33,583 nt of DNA from an uncultured Sphingomonadales bacterium (lineage in GTDB: Bacteria; Pseudomonadota; Alphaproteobacteria; Sphingomonadales; Sphingomonadaceae), in assembly GCA_937898525.1 (NCBI GenBank), contig CALCBC010000096.1, forward strand, positions 1-33,583, given 5' to 3'. Below, piece by piece: positions 12,554 to 20,638 of this stretch. Each line of letters opens with the position of its first letter. Position 1 is the stretch's first letter. A program made the translations under genes and the position numbers. The notes below the pieces were generated by a model that was not told the DNA's origin, ran no database searches, and saw only the letters and a list, made by a program, of their open reading frames with translations.

Positions 12554-12943
12554 ACACTAGTGCCCCCGCGTCGAATCGAAAGGCTCGAAGAAGCCGTTTT
12601 CCCGATCAATCACCGCCCGCGTCGCGTGGGCGATAGATGAACGAAAGTCACGAGCCAGATCAGCCCATGATCGGCCGGGATTTCCCGAGCTGGGGGACTG
12701 CCCCGCCCGCTTCGCCGGAACAGGTTATCCGCGTCAGCCCGCCCTCCCCGTGTGCCTGCAGGATGGGGATCGCGGCCGTGAAAAGCTCCATGGCGAAGTC
12801 CTCGTGCTGCAGGCCAGCCCCGGCCGAGCCGCGTTGCAAGTTCGCCTCTACGGGCGCCTCCGCGCGCTCGACCGGCAACGAAAGGCCTTCCCTTGGCGCA
12901 CCGGTTGTGGTTCCTTCGCGGTTCCAAGGCAGGGGAGGCCAAG
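12554..12943. other. Gene-free divergent region between dnaE and the Yip1 gene
   Basis: About 390 bp between two divergent genes. Several frames are open across it on both strands, as expected at this GC content, but none gives a protein I recognise or a convincing ribosome site. A plus-strand frame covering about 12651-12940 has coding-like third-position GC and could be a degraded or unknown gene. The right end carries a GTTC-N7-GTTC match and the Yip1 ribosome site GGGGAGG. Confidence 0.5.
12910..12924. promoter_or_regulatory. Possible LexA-type box upstream of the Yip1-family gene
   Basis: GTTC (12910-12913), CTTCGCG, GTTC (12921-12924), ending 19 nt before the ATG at 12944. The half-sites are exact, but the spacer is GC-rich, unlike typical operators, and roughly one match per window of this size is expected by chance. 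Confidence 0.3.
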
Positions 12944-13768
12944 ATGGAAGACAGACCGTCACTGCAATCCGCCGGCACGGGCATCGCCGAACGGGCCAAG
13001 GCGATCATCGTGCAGCCGAAGGCCGAGTGGCCGAAGATCGCGGGCGAGACCACCGAGCCCATGAAGCTGCTCACGAGCTACGTGATCCCGCTGGCGGCGA
13101 TCGGGCCGATCGCGACGCTGATCGGCGGCCAGGTGTTCGGCTACAGTGCCCTGTTCGTCAGCTACAAGCCGTCGCTGGGTGCGGCGCTCACCACGGCGGT
13201 GATCAGCTTCGTGCTCACGCTCGTCAGCCTGTTCGTGGTGACGTTCGTCGCCAATTTCCTTAGCCCGAAATTCGGTGGCCGCGAAGACTTCCCGTCGGCC
13301 TTCCGGCTCGTCGCCTACTCGATGACCGCGGCATGGTTGGCCGGAATCTTCGGCCTGATCCCGGCGCTCGCGATCCTGAGCATTGTGGGACTGTACAGTC
13401 TGTACCTGTTCTATCTCGGTGCGACGCCCGTGCTCGGCGTGCCGCAGGACAAGTCGGTCGGCTACACCGTGGTGACGGTGCTGGTTGCGATCGTCGCCTA
13501 CATCATCGTGGGTGCACTGACTGCCGCCATCACCGGCGCGACCGCCGTGGCTACCGGGGCCTCGATTGCCGACAGGTCCGAAGGAACGACCACGCTCGAC
13601 CTCGGCGGGCTCGGCAACATCTCGGTGGACGGCGACAACCAGACCGTCGATCTCGGTGAGCTGGGCCGGATCGACGTCAAGGGCGATACCGCCACGCTGA
13701 CCGTCGACGGAGAGACGATCAGGATGTCGGTCGAGGAGCTCGAAGCGGCGCGGGCCGCCGCCGACTGA
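12944..13768 (+). CDS. Yip1-family membrane protein with beta-rich tail
   Basis: 274 aa. The N-terminal segment ERAKAIIVQPKAEWPKIAGE is typical of bacterial Yip1-family (DUF1282-like) proteins. About five hydrophobic segments follow between residues 45 and 205. The last 60 or so residues are hydrophilic and repetitive (LDLGGLGNISVDGDNQ, VDLGELGRIDVKGD), looking like short beta strands outside the membrane, and end in a charged helix. Function of the bacterial family is not established. The ATG at 12944 has GGGGAGG close upstream; the frame is open to 12893. The gene abuts lolD tail to tail with no gap. Confidence 0.82.
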   Translation: MEDRPSLQSAGTGIAERAKAIIVQPKAEWPKIAGETTEPMKLLTSYVIPLAAIGPIATLIGGQVFGYSALFVSYKPSLGAALTTAVISFVLTLVSLFVVTFVANFLSPKFGGREDFPSAFRLVAYSMTAAWLAGIFGLIPALAILSIVGLYSLYLFYLGATPVLGVPQDKSVGYTVVTVLVAIVAYIIVGALTAAITGATAVATGASIADRSEGTTTLDLGGLGNISVDGDNQTVDLGELGRIDVKGDTATLTVDGETIRMSVEELEAARAAAD

Positions 13769-14443
13769 CTAGGCCAGGAAACCGTCGTGCAGCCGCACGA
13801 CGCGGTCCATCCGCGCGGCGAGCCGCTCGTTGTGTGTCGCGACGAGTGCCGCGCTCCCCTGTCCCCTGACCAGTTCGAGGAACTGCGCCAGGACCTTGTC
13901 CGCGGTGGCCTCGTCGAGGTTGCCGGTCGGCTCGTCTGCCAGCACCAGCTTCGGGCGATTGGCCAGCGCCCGGGCGACCGCGACGCGCTGCTGCTCGCCG
14001 CCCGACAACTGGCTCGGCCGGTGCGTCAACCGGTGGTCGAGGCCGAGCGATCCGAGGAGCTCGCGGGCGCGCTGCAAGGCCTCGTTGCGCGCCACCCCCG
14101 CCACGAGCTGCGGCAGCATCACGTTTTCCTCGGCGCTGAAGTCGGGCAGCAGGTGGTGAAACTGGTAGACGAAGCCGAGGTGGTCGCGTCTCAGCGCCGT
14201 ACGGTCGCCCGATGCCAGGTCCGTCGCGTCGATCCCGGCGATCTCGATACGGCCGCCGAAACCGCCCTCGAGAAGCCCCACCGCCTGCAGCATTGTCGAC
14301 TTGCCGGTCCCCGACGGGCCGAGCAGCGCGACGATCTCGCCCGGCATGATCTCGAGGTTCACCCCGCGCAGGACGTCGATGGTCTCGCCACCCTGCCGGA
14401 AGCTGCGAGTCAGGTCGGTGAGGCGAACGACCGGACTATTCAT
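13769..14443 (-). CDS. lolD: Lipoprotein-releasing ABC transporter ATPase LolD
   Basis: 224 aa. ATPase of the inner-membrane Lol complex, which releases lipoproteins for transfer to the outer membrane. Walker A GPSGTGKST at 42-50, signature LSGGEQQR at 146-153, Walker B LVLADE at 166-171, a following NLDE D-loop, and a switch His in ATHNER. It overlaps the end of lolC by 8 bp on the same strand, so the two are translated from one message. Length and motif spacing are normal for LolD; MacB-type ATPases are similar, but the LolC partner settles the call. Confidence 0.94.
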   Translation of the reverse strand: MNSPVVRLTDLTRSFRQGGETIDVLRGVNLEIMPGEIVALLGPSGTGKSTMLQAVGLLEGGFGGRIEIAGIDATDLASGDRTALRRDHLGFVYQFHHLLPDFSAEENVMLPQLVAGVARNEALQRARELLGSLGLDHRLTHRPSQLSGGEQQRVAVARALANRPKLVLADEPTGNLDEATADKVLAQFLELVRGQGSAALVATHNERLAARMDRVVRLHDGFLA

Positions 14444-15677
14444 AGCGCAGCACCTGCACGGGATCGGTGCTGGCGGCCCGATATGCCGGATAGAGAGTCG
14501 CCAGGAAGCTGAGCCCCATCGCCATCAGGCAGATGAGAAGGACTTCGAACGGGTTGGTCCGCGACGGGAGCTCGGTCAGGAAGCGAACCTCGGGATCCCA
14601 CATGCTGCGGCCGCTGACGAGCTCGATCACGCGCACGATCGGCTGGCGGAACTGCAGGACCAGGAAACCCAGCAACAGCCCCGCGAGCGTTCCGATCGCC
14701 CCGACCACCGAACCGGTGGTGACGAAGATCTTGAGCAGGCTCTTTCGCGTCGCTCCCATCGTCCTCAGGATCGCGATGTCGCGCGTTTTCGAGCGCACCA
14801 GCATGACCAGCGACGACAGGATGTTGAACGCGGCGACCAGCACGATGATCGACAGCGCGAAGAACATCGCCACGCGCTCGACCTGAAGCGCCTCGAACAG
14901 CGAGAGGTTGATCGTCTTCCAGTCGCTGACGACCGCCCGGCCCTGGAGCTTGCGCGTGACCGGAGCGAGTATCTCCCCGACGCGCTCGGCGTCGGTGGTC
15001 ATGACCTCGATCATCCCGATCGAATCCCCGGTCAGCAGCAGCGTCTGGGCGTTGGGGATCGGCATGACCACGAAGCCCTCGTCATAGTCGTAAACGCCGA
15101 CCTCGAAGATCGCTGTGACCGTGTATCCGACCTGGCGCGGGACGGTGCCGAAGGGGGTTGAACGTCCCTGGGGGTTGATCAGCGTGATGACGTCGCCGAG
15201 GCGCGCCCCGAGGTTCATCGCGAGGCGCGAGCCGATCGCGACATTGTCCTGCCCCGGGCGGAGTGAGGACAAGTCGCCCGCAAGGACGTTGGGGGCGAGC
15301 TTGGCGATGTCCTCGGGCGTGTTGCCGCGCACCAGCACGCCTTCCACGCGGCCGTTGAAAGTCACCATGAGCGGCTGCTCGATCAACGGCGAGGCCTCGA
15401 CCACTCCGGGCGTCGCACGTACCTCCTCGAGCAAGGTCTCCCAGTTGTCCAGCCGGCCGCCGTAGGCCTGGATGATCGCGTGGCCGTTGAGGCCGGTGAT
15501 CTTCTCGATCAGCTCGGCGCGAAAGCCGTTCATCACGCTCATCACGATGACCAGCATCGCCACGCTGAGCATCACCACGCCGATCGAGATCGAAGCGACC
15601 AGCGCGATCACGGCTTCGCCGCGGCCGGGAAGCATGTAACGCTTGGCGATCGTCCATTCGAAGGGGGAAAGGATCAA
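14436..15677 (-). CDS. lolC: Lipoprotein-releasing ABC transporter permease LolC/E
   Basis: 413 aa. Permease of the Lol system. One transmembrane helix near residues 22-48 is followed by a large periplasmic domain (about 50-265) and three helices in the C-terminal part (about 270-300, 315-345, 370-400), the standard LolC/E/FtsX layout. The N-terminal SPFEWTIAKRYMLPGRGEA is characteristic of the family. The frame starts with TTG at 15677; an in-frame stop lies a few codons upstream, so no earlier start exists, and no ribosome site is obvious. It precedes lolD as a two-gene operon, consistent with a single permease acting for both LolC and LolE. Confidence 0.93.
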   Translation of the reverse strand: MILSPFEWTIAKRYMLPGRGEAVIALVASISIGVVMLSVAMLVIVMSVMNGFRAELIEKITGLNGHAIIQAYGGRLDNWETLLEEVRATPGVVEASPLIEQPLMVTFNGRVEGVLVRGNTPEDIAKLAPNVLAGDLSSLRPGQDNVAIGSRLAMNLGARLGDVITLINPQGRSTPFGTVPRQVGYTVTAIFEVGVYDYDEGFVVMPIPNAQTLLLTGDSIGMIEVMTTDAERVGEILAPVTRKLQGRAVVSDWKTINLSLFEALQVERVAMFFALSIIVLVAAFNILSSLVMLVRSKTRDIAILRTMGATRKSLLKIFVTTGSVVGAIGTLAGLLLGFLVLQFRQPIVRVIELVSGRSMWDPEVRFLTELPSRTNPFEVLLICLMAMGLSFLATLYPAYRAASTDPVQVLRYE

Positions 15678-15719
15678 GGGAGCCGTTTCGCTGTTTCAGA
15701 CGTTGGCGCGGTGTAAGGT

Positions 15720-15742
15720 GCCGTTGCCGGGAGGGCAACGGC
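15720..15742. other. Hairpin in the lolC-cioA divergent region
   Basis: A perfect 9-bp stem, GCCGTTGCC (15720-15728) with GGCAACGGC (15734-15742), closes a 5-nt loop. There is no T-run on either side, so it is not a standard terminator. It lies 53 bp before cioA in its leader or promoter zone; it could be an RNA structure or an operator-like site. Confidence 0.4.
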
Positions 15743-15794
15743 TGTTGCAGGGTAGGAAATCGCTTCTCCTGCGAAAGGGGTCTAGAGCGAATTC

Positions 15795-17210
15795 ATGTTC
15801 GACGGTGCAGATGCTCTCCTGCTCGCGCGGCTCCAGTTCGCCTTCACCGTGAGCTTCCATTTCCTGTTCCCGGCTTTCACCATCGGTCTCGCCAGCTACC
15901 TCGCCGTGCTCGAGGGCCTGTGGCTCAGGACAGGCAAGGCACTCTACCTCGATTTGTTCCGCTACTGGGTGAAGATATTCGCGGTGAACTTCGCCATGGG
16001 CGTCGTCTCCGGCATCGTCCTGTCATACCAGTTCGGCACCAACTGGGCGGTCTTCTCGGACAGGGCCGGTCCGGTGATCGGGCCGCTGATGGCCTACGAG
16101 GTCCTGACCGCCTTCTTTCTCGAGGCCGGCTTCCTCGGCGTGATGCTGTTCGGGATGAACAGGGTCGGCCGCGGGCTGCACTTCGCCGCCACGCTCATGG
16201 TCGCCGCAGGCACCCTGCTGTCGTCGTTCTGGATCCTCGCCGCGAACAGCTGGATGCAGACACCGCAGGGCCACCTGATCGGCGCCAACGGCCAATTTCT
16301 CCCGGGTCCGAGCTGGCTCGAGATCATCTTCAACCCCAGCTTTCCATGGCGGCTCATGCACACCGTGATCGCCGCCTACCTGACCACCGCCCTCGCGGTC
16401 GGCGGGGTCGCCGCCTGGCACCTGCTGCGCGACAGGACCAACCCCCACGCGCGCAAGATGTTTTCGATGGCGATGTGGATGGCCGTCCTCGTCACACCGG
16501 TGCAGGTCTTCCTCGGCGACCAGCACGGGCTCAACACGCTCGAGCACCAGCCGGCCAAACTGATGGCGATGGAAGCGCACTACGAGAGCCACGAGCACGG
16601 GGCGCCGCTCTACCTGTTCGGCATTCCCAACGATCGCGAGCAGCGACTCGACTACGCGGTCGGAATCCCGAAGCTCGGCAGCCTGATCCTCAAGCACAGC
16701 CTCGACGCGCCGCTGGCGGGCCTCGACACGATCCCGGACGACGAGCAGCCGCCGGTGGCGATCGTGTTCTGGTCGTTCCGGATCATGGTCGGCCTCGGGC
16801 TGCTGATGCTGGCGCTCGGCCTCGCGGGGCTGTGGGCGCGCTGGCGGGGTACGCTTTACGAGTGGCGCGCGCTGCACCGCTTCGCGGTCGCGATGGCGCC
16901 GTCCGGCTTCGTCGCGGTCATCGCCGGCTGGGTGACGACCGAAGTCGGCCGCCAGCCGTACGTGGTCTACGGCTTGCTGCGCACGGCCGACGCCGTGAGT
17001 CCGCTCGATGCGCCGGCGGTGGCGGCTTCGCTCGTCGCGTTTGTGCTCGTCTATTTCGCGGTCTTCGGGGTCGGCATCTGGTACATGCTGCGCCTGATGA
17101 GCAGGCCGCCCCTGCCGAACGAGCCCGATCCCGAAAGCGCCGAGCGCGAGCCGATCCGCTCGGCTGGAGTCACGCCGGGGCTCGCGCAGCGCACGGGGAG
17201 CGAGCCATGA
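15795..17210 (+). CDS. cioA: Cyanide-insensitive bd-type quinol oxidase subunit I
   Basis: 471 aa. Quinol-oxidising, haem-carrying subunit of a bd-type terminal oxidase in the inner membrane. The conserved N-terminal segment RLQFAFTVSFHFLFPAFTIG contains the haem ligand His22. The Q-loop region begins GDQHGLNTLEHQPAKLMAMEAHYE (about 240-262), and GRQPYVVYGLLRT lies near residue 385. The short Q-loop and sequence style fit the CIO subgroup rather than E. coli-type long-loop CydA. The start codon has only a weak ribosome site. Its stop overlaps the cioB start as ATGA, and a DUF2474 small gene follows, completing the CIO operon. Confidence 0.94.
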   Translation: MFDGADALLLARLQFAFTVSFHFLFPAFTIGLASYLAVLEGLWLRTGKALYLDLFRYWVKIFAVNFAMGVVSGIVLSYQFGTNWAVFSDRAGPVIGPLMAYEVLTAFFLEAGFLGVMLFGMNRVGRGLHFAATLMVAAGTLLSSFWILAANSWMQTPQGHLIGANGQFLPGPSWLEIIFNPSFPWRLMHTVIAAYLTTALAVGGVAAWHLLRDRTNPHARKMFSMAMWMAVLVTPVQVFLGDQHGLNTLEHQPAKLMAMEAHYESHEHGAPLYLFGIPNDREQRLDYAVGIPKLGSLILKHSLDAPLAGLDTIPDDEQPPVAIVFWSFRIMVGLGLLMLALGLAGLWARWRGTLYEWRALHRFAVAMAPSGFVAVIAGWVTTEVGRQPYVVYGLLRTADAVSPLDAPAVAASLVAFVLVYFAVFGVGIWYMLRLMSRPPLPNEPDPESAEREPIRSAGVTPGLAQRTGSEP

Positions 17211-18208
17211 CCCTCGACCTCACCACGATCTGGGCCTTCATCATCGCCTTCGCGGTGTTCGCCTATGTCGTGCTCGACGGGTTCGACCTCGGCATCGGCA
17301 TCCTGTTCCCCGCGCTCAAGGTGGGCAGCGGACGCAACCGGGCGATGAATTCGATCGCGCCCGTGTGGGACGGCAACGAGACCTGGCTGGTAATGGGCGG
17401 AGGCGGCCTGCTGGCCGCTTTTCCGCTCGCCTATGCGGTGATCCTGCCCGCAACCTATCCGCTGGTGATCGTGATGCTGCTCGGCCTGGTGTTCCGCGGC
17501 GTCGCGTTCGAATTCCGCCATCGCGACGAGCGGCACCGGCCGTTGTGGGACTTCGGGTTCTTCGCCGGTTCGCTGGTCGCGGCCCTCTCGCAAGGGATGA
17601 TCCTCGGGGCGATCCTCCAGGGAATCGAAGTCTCGGACCGGGCCTATGCCGGCAGCTGGTGGGACTGGCTGACCCCTTACACGTTGCTCACCGGGCTCGG
17701 GGTGGCGGCCGGTTACGCACTGCTCGGCGCATGCTGGATGATCTGGAAGCTCGAAGGTGACGTCCAGGCCAAGGCCTATCGCCTCGCGTTCGGCGCCGCG
17801 CTCGCCACGCTGGTGCTGATGGCCGCAGTCAGCGCCTACAACCTGGTCCTGCTGCCCGAATACCGCGAGCGCTGGCTGGCGATGCCGAACATCCTGTTCG
17901 CCAGCCAGGTTCCGTTGCTGACCGCGATCATCGCCGGATTCCTGCTTCGCGCCCTGAGGAAGCGGCAGGAGCTTGCACCGTTCCTGCTGTCGCTGGCGCT
18001 GTTCCTGCTGGGCATGGCGGGGCTAGGGGTGACGATCTGGCCCTACGTCGTACCCGACAGTCTGACGATCTGGGATACCGCGGCCCCCGAAGAAAGCCAG
18101 CTGTTCATGCTCGTCGGCGTGGTCCTGATCCTGCCGCTGATCCTTGCCTACACGGCCTGGTCGTACTGGGTGTTCCGCGGCAAGGTCGGCTCGGAGGGCT
18201 ACCATTGA
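17207..18208 (+). CDS. cioB: Cyanide-insensitive bd-type quinol oxidase subunit II
   Basis: 333 aa. Second membrane subunit of the oxidase. Conserved segments are VLDGFDLGIG (22-31) and APVWDGNETWLV (51-62), followed by RGVAFEFRHR, and about eight to nine hydrophobic helices. The ATG at 17207 overlaps the cioA stop by 4 bp; the reading frame is open far upstream, but that part only shadows cioA. It runs directly into the small third gene, whose TTG start overlaps the cioB TGA. Identification is firm. Confidence 0.94.
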   Translation: MTLDLTTIWAFIIAFAVFAYVVLDGFDLGIGILFPALKVGSGRNRAMNSIAPVWDGNETWLVMGGGGLLAAFPLAYAVILPATYPLVIVMLLGLVFRGVAFEFRHRDERHRPLWDFGFFAGSLVAALSQGMILGAILQGIEVSDRAYAGSWWDWLTPYTLLTGLGVAAGYALLGACWMIWKLEGDVQAKAYRLAFGAALATLVLMAAVSAYNLVLLPEYRERWLAMPNILFASQVPLLTAIIAGFLLRALRKRQELAPFLLSLALFLLGMAGLGVTIWPYVVPDSLTIWDTAAPEESQLFMLVGVVLILPLILAYTAWSYWVFRGKVGSEGYH

Positions 18209-18321
18209 GCGAGCAGCGCCCGCTGTGGCTGCGGCTGCTCTGGTTCGCCGGCATCTGGTTGGCGAGCGTGGCCGCACTGGGAGCCGTCGCCTGGCTGCTC
18301 AGGCTGTGGCTCGTTCCCTGA
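18205..18321 (+). CDS. DUF2474 small subunit of the CIO oxidase (CioZ/CydX-like)
   Basis: 38 aa, too short for routine gene calling. The sequence is SEQRPLWLRLLWFAG followed by IWLASVAALGAVAWLLRLW, a single transmembrane helix with the W-x-RLLWF and IW-AS-AALG pattern of DUF2474 proteins that accompany CIO-type bd oxidases. The start is TTG at 18205, overlapping the cioB TGA by 3 bp, with a good ribosome site (GGAGG at 18193-18197) 7 nt upstream. In related oxidases such small subunits support assembly or haem stability. Its stop directly abuts the convergent phosphate transporter gene. Confidence 0.88.
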   Translation: MSEQRPLWLRLLWFAGIWLASVAALGAVAWLLRLWLVP

Positions 18322-19335
18322 TCAGAACAGGCGCGTCAGCGAATAGAACACCGCCCCGACGACGGCCGAGGCGGGGATCGTGATGATCCACGCGATGATC
18401 ACGTTCTGCGCCACGCCCCAGCGCACCGCCGAGGCCCGGCGGGCGGTGCCGGCGCCGATGATCGAGCCGGTGATCGTGTGGGTAGTCGAGACCGGGATGC
18501 CGAGCACCGACGCGGTGAAGATCACCACAGAGCCCGCGGCCGAGGCGCTGAAGCCCTGGTGCTGCGACAGCTTGGTGATTCGCGAGCCCATCGTCTCGAT
18601 GATCCGCCAGCCGCCTGACAGCGTGCCGAGCGCGATCGCCACGTAGCAGCTGATCGCCACCCAATGGGGCACGTAGAACTCGCCGCTCAGGTGCCCGGTC
18701 GAGAACAGCAGCACGGTGATGATGCCCATCGTCTTCTGCGCGTCGTTGAGGCCGTGACTCAGCGAATAGGCCGCCGAGGAAAGCAGGTGCAGCGCCCTCA
18801 GCCCGCGCTCGGCGCGCTTGGCCGTCGCGCGGTAGAGCACCCAGCTGCTCAGCATCATGATGAAAAGCGCGAGGAACATACCCGCCGCCGGCGAGAGGAC
18901 GATCGCCGCCAGGGACTTGTTGAGCCCGCTCCACTGCACGCCGGTGAAGCCGGCATGGGCGACGCCGGAACCGACGATCCCGCCGATCAGCGCATGGCTG
19001 CTCGACGAGGGGATTCCCTTCACCCAGGTCACGACGTTCCAGAACATCGCCCCCACCAGCGCGCCGAACACCACGGCCGGCGTGACCAGTTCCTGGTCGA
19101 TCAGCCCCGCCCCGATGGTCTCGGCGACCGCGTGAAGGCTCGGGACGGCAACCGTCAGGAAATAGGCGGCAAAGTTGAACGTCGCGGCGAAAGCCACCGC
19201 CATGACCGGCGACAGCAGACGCGTGGCGACCACCGTGGCGATCGAGTTCGCCGCATCGTGCAGGCCGTTCAGGAAGTCGAACAGCAGCGCCAGGACGATC
19301 AGCGCGATCAGGAAAGGCAGGGCGAGCTCGTACAC
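18322..19335 (-). CDS. pit: Inorganic phosphate transporter, PiT family
   Basis: 337 aa, about ten transmembrane helices. Low-affinity phosphate (or metal-phosphate) importer. Both copies of the PiT signature are present: DFLNGLHDAANSIATVV (from residue 20) and SHGLNDAQKTMGII (about 194-207). The start is GTG at 19335. It lies 9 bp downstream of the Nudix-DUF47 gene on the same strand; DUF47/PhoU-like proteins commonly pair with PiT transporters and probably control them. It ends immediately against the convergent small oxidase gene, with no room for a separate terminator. Confidence 0.93.
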   Translation of the reverse strand: MYELALPFLIALIVLALLFDFLNGLHDAANSIATVVATRLLSPVMAVAFAATFNFAAYFLTVAVPSLHAVAETIGAGLIDQELVTPAVVFGALVGAMFWNVVTWVKGIPSSSSHALIGGIVGSGVAHAGFTGVQWSGLNKSLAAIVLSPAAGMFLALFIMMLSSWVLYRATAKRAERGLRALHLLSSAAYSLSHGLNDAQKTMGIITVLLFSTGHLSGEFYVPHWVAISCYVAIALGTLSGGWRIIETMGSRITKLSQHQGFSASAAGSVVIFTASVLGIPVSTTHTITGSIIGAGTARRASAVRWGVAQNVIIAWIITIPASAVVGAVFYSLTRLF

Positions 19336-19344
19336 GGGGCGCGC

Positions 19345-20514
19345 TCAGGAATGGTCGATGACGATGCCGTCGATCTCGTCGGCGACGTCCTCGAACGCGT
19401 CGACGATCCGTTCGAGGTGCTTGTAGATTTCGCGCTCGACCACGAAGCGCAGCGTGTCCTTCGAGCCGTGGTCGTCGAGCGCCTGGCGCAGGCCCGCAGA
19501 ATGGATGTGGTCGGCGTGCCCCTCGATGCGGACCAGGCGTTCGGTCAGCTCGTGCAGGCGTGCGCCGTTCCGGCTGACGTCGCGTAGCAGCGGAATGGCC
19601 TCGGCGGTCAGCCGCGCCGCGTCGACGGCGATCGCGGCCATGTCGCGCATCTGCGGGGTGAACTCGGTCATCCGGTAGAGGTCGATCGCATGCGCGGCGG
19701 CCTGCATCTCGTCGACGGTGTCGTCGAGCGCCCCGATAAGGCTGGTGATCGCGCCGCGGTCGAACGGGGTGAGAAACGTGCGGCGCACGGTCTGGAGCAC
19801 CTCACGGGTGATCTCGTCGGCGTCATGCTCGCGCTCGATGATCTCGCGAATGTGCTCTGCCGGGTCAGACGTGCCGGAGACCATGCGCGCGGTCGCCTCG
19901 GCGGCGGCGAGCACGGTCGTGGCATGGGCTTCGAACAGCTCGAAGAAGTTGCCGGTCTTCGGCAGCAGGCGTTGGAACCAGGCGAACATCGAACTCAATC
20001 CCCTTGTCTTCTCGCTCGCGATCCCGCCGAGCCGGCTCCGGTTGACCGCCGACTGAAACTCGCTGGAGCCGAACGAGCGGATCAGGTTCCCGAGGTCTTC
20101 CTCGTCGACGGCCTTCGCGGCCTCGTCCAGCGAAAACCAGCGACGCTCGCGCTGCCCCTGTTCCTTCCAGGCGTCGAGTTCGTCGGTGATCGCGAGTGGA
20201 AAGACGTCGACGTCGATCATCAGCGAAGCGCCGCTGCCCTGGCGCTTGCGATAGCGATAGCTGCCGAGCGGAACCGGGCAGACAGCGCCGAGCACTCCAG
20301 CTTCCTCCCGCGCCTCGCGCGCGGCCGCGACGTGCAAGGCGCTCGTGGCGCCGGGATTGCCTTTCGGCAGCACCCAGCGCGCCTTGGCCCCGCGCGTGGT
20401 GATCAGCATGACACGGACACGCGCGTCGGGGGCTTGTCCCTCGATACGATACGGAAGGGCGGCGACCTGTCGAATGGGTTCGGGTTCCTGTCCGGGCGGG
20501 GTCGCGCGCCTCAT
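19345..20514 (-). CDS. Nudix hydrolase fused to DUF47 (PhoU-like) protein
   Basis: 389 aa in one open frame. Residues about 12-155 are a Nudix domain with WVLPKGNPG and REAREEAGV; the Nudix box keeps the REUXEEXGU core but has Ser at the first Glu position, as in diphosphoinositol-polyphosphate-type members. From Met176 (MFAWFQRLLPKTGNFFELFE) a DUF47/PhoU-like helical domain runs to the end. DUF47 proteins elsewhere start exactly at such a Met and have about 214 aa, as the second half does. AAGGGGA stands 9 nt before this internal ATG. So it may be a genuine fusion, a fusion with a second start, or two genes joined by loss of a stop. Position beside the PiT gene suggests a role in phosphate or polyphosphate handling (inference). 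Confidence 0.85.
   Translation of the reverse strand: MRRATPPGQEPEPIRQVAALPYRIEGQAPDARVRVMLITTRGAKARWVLPKGNPGATSALHVAAAREAREEAGVLGAVCPVPLGSYRYRKRQGSGASLMIDVDVFPLAITDELDAWKEQGQRERRWFSLDEAAKAVDEEDLGNLIRSFGSSEFQSAVNRSRLGGIASEKTRGLSSMFAWFQRLLPKTGNFFELFEAHATTVLAAAEATARMVSGTSDPAEHIREIIEREHDADEITREVLQTVRRTFLTPFDRGAITSLIGALDDTVDEMQAAAHAIDLYRMTEFTPQMRDMAAIAVDAARLTAEAIPLLRDVSRNGARLHELTERLVRIEGHADHIHSAGLRQALDDHGSKDTLRFVVEREIYKHLERIVDAFEDVADEIDGIVIDHS
19999..20005 (-). promoter_or_regulatory. Internal ribosome binding site for a separate DUF47 protein
   Basis: AAGGGGA on the minus strand lies 9 nt before the in-frame ATG at 19989, where stand-alone DUF47 proteins would begin. Translation from here would give a 214-aa DUF47 protein in addition to the 389-aa fusion. 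Confidence 0.5.
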
Positions 20515-20638
20515 AGGTCCGCGGGCGCGCCCCTGCCAAGATGACAGTTTTGTGACCGTCGACTTGTTCCCCGGAAACCTGCTCGCGAGGATGCGAGAAA
20601 TTTAGGGCACCGAATGGCGATTGGTGCGTTATGCGCCG

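Noticed and set aside
15920..17206. Upstream extension of the cioB frame through cioA
   Set aside because: Arginine-rich shadow of cioA; cioB begins at the ATG at 17207 overlapping the cioA stop.
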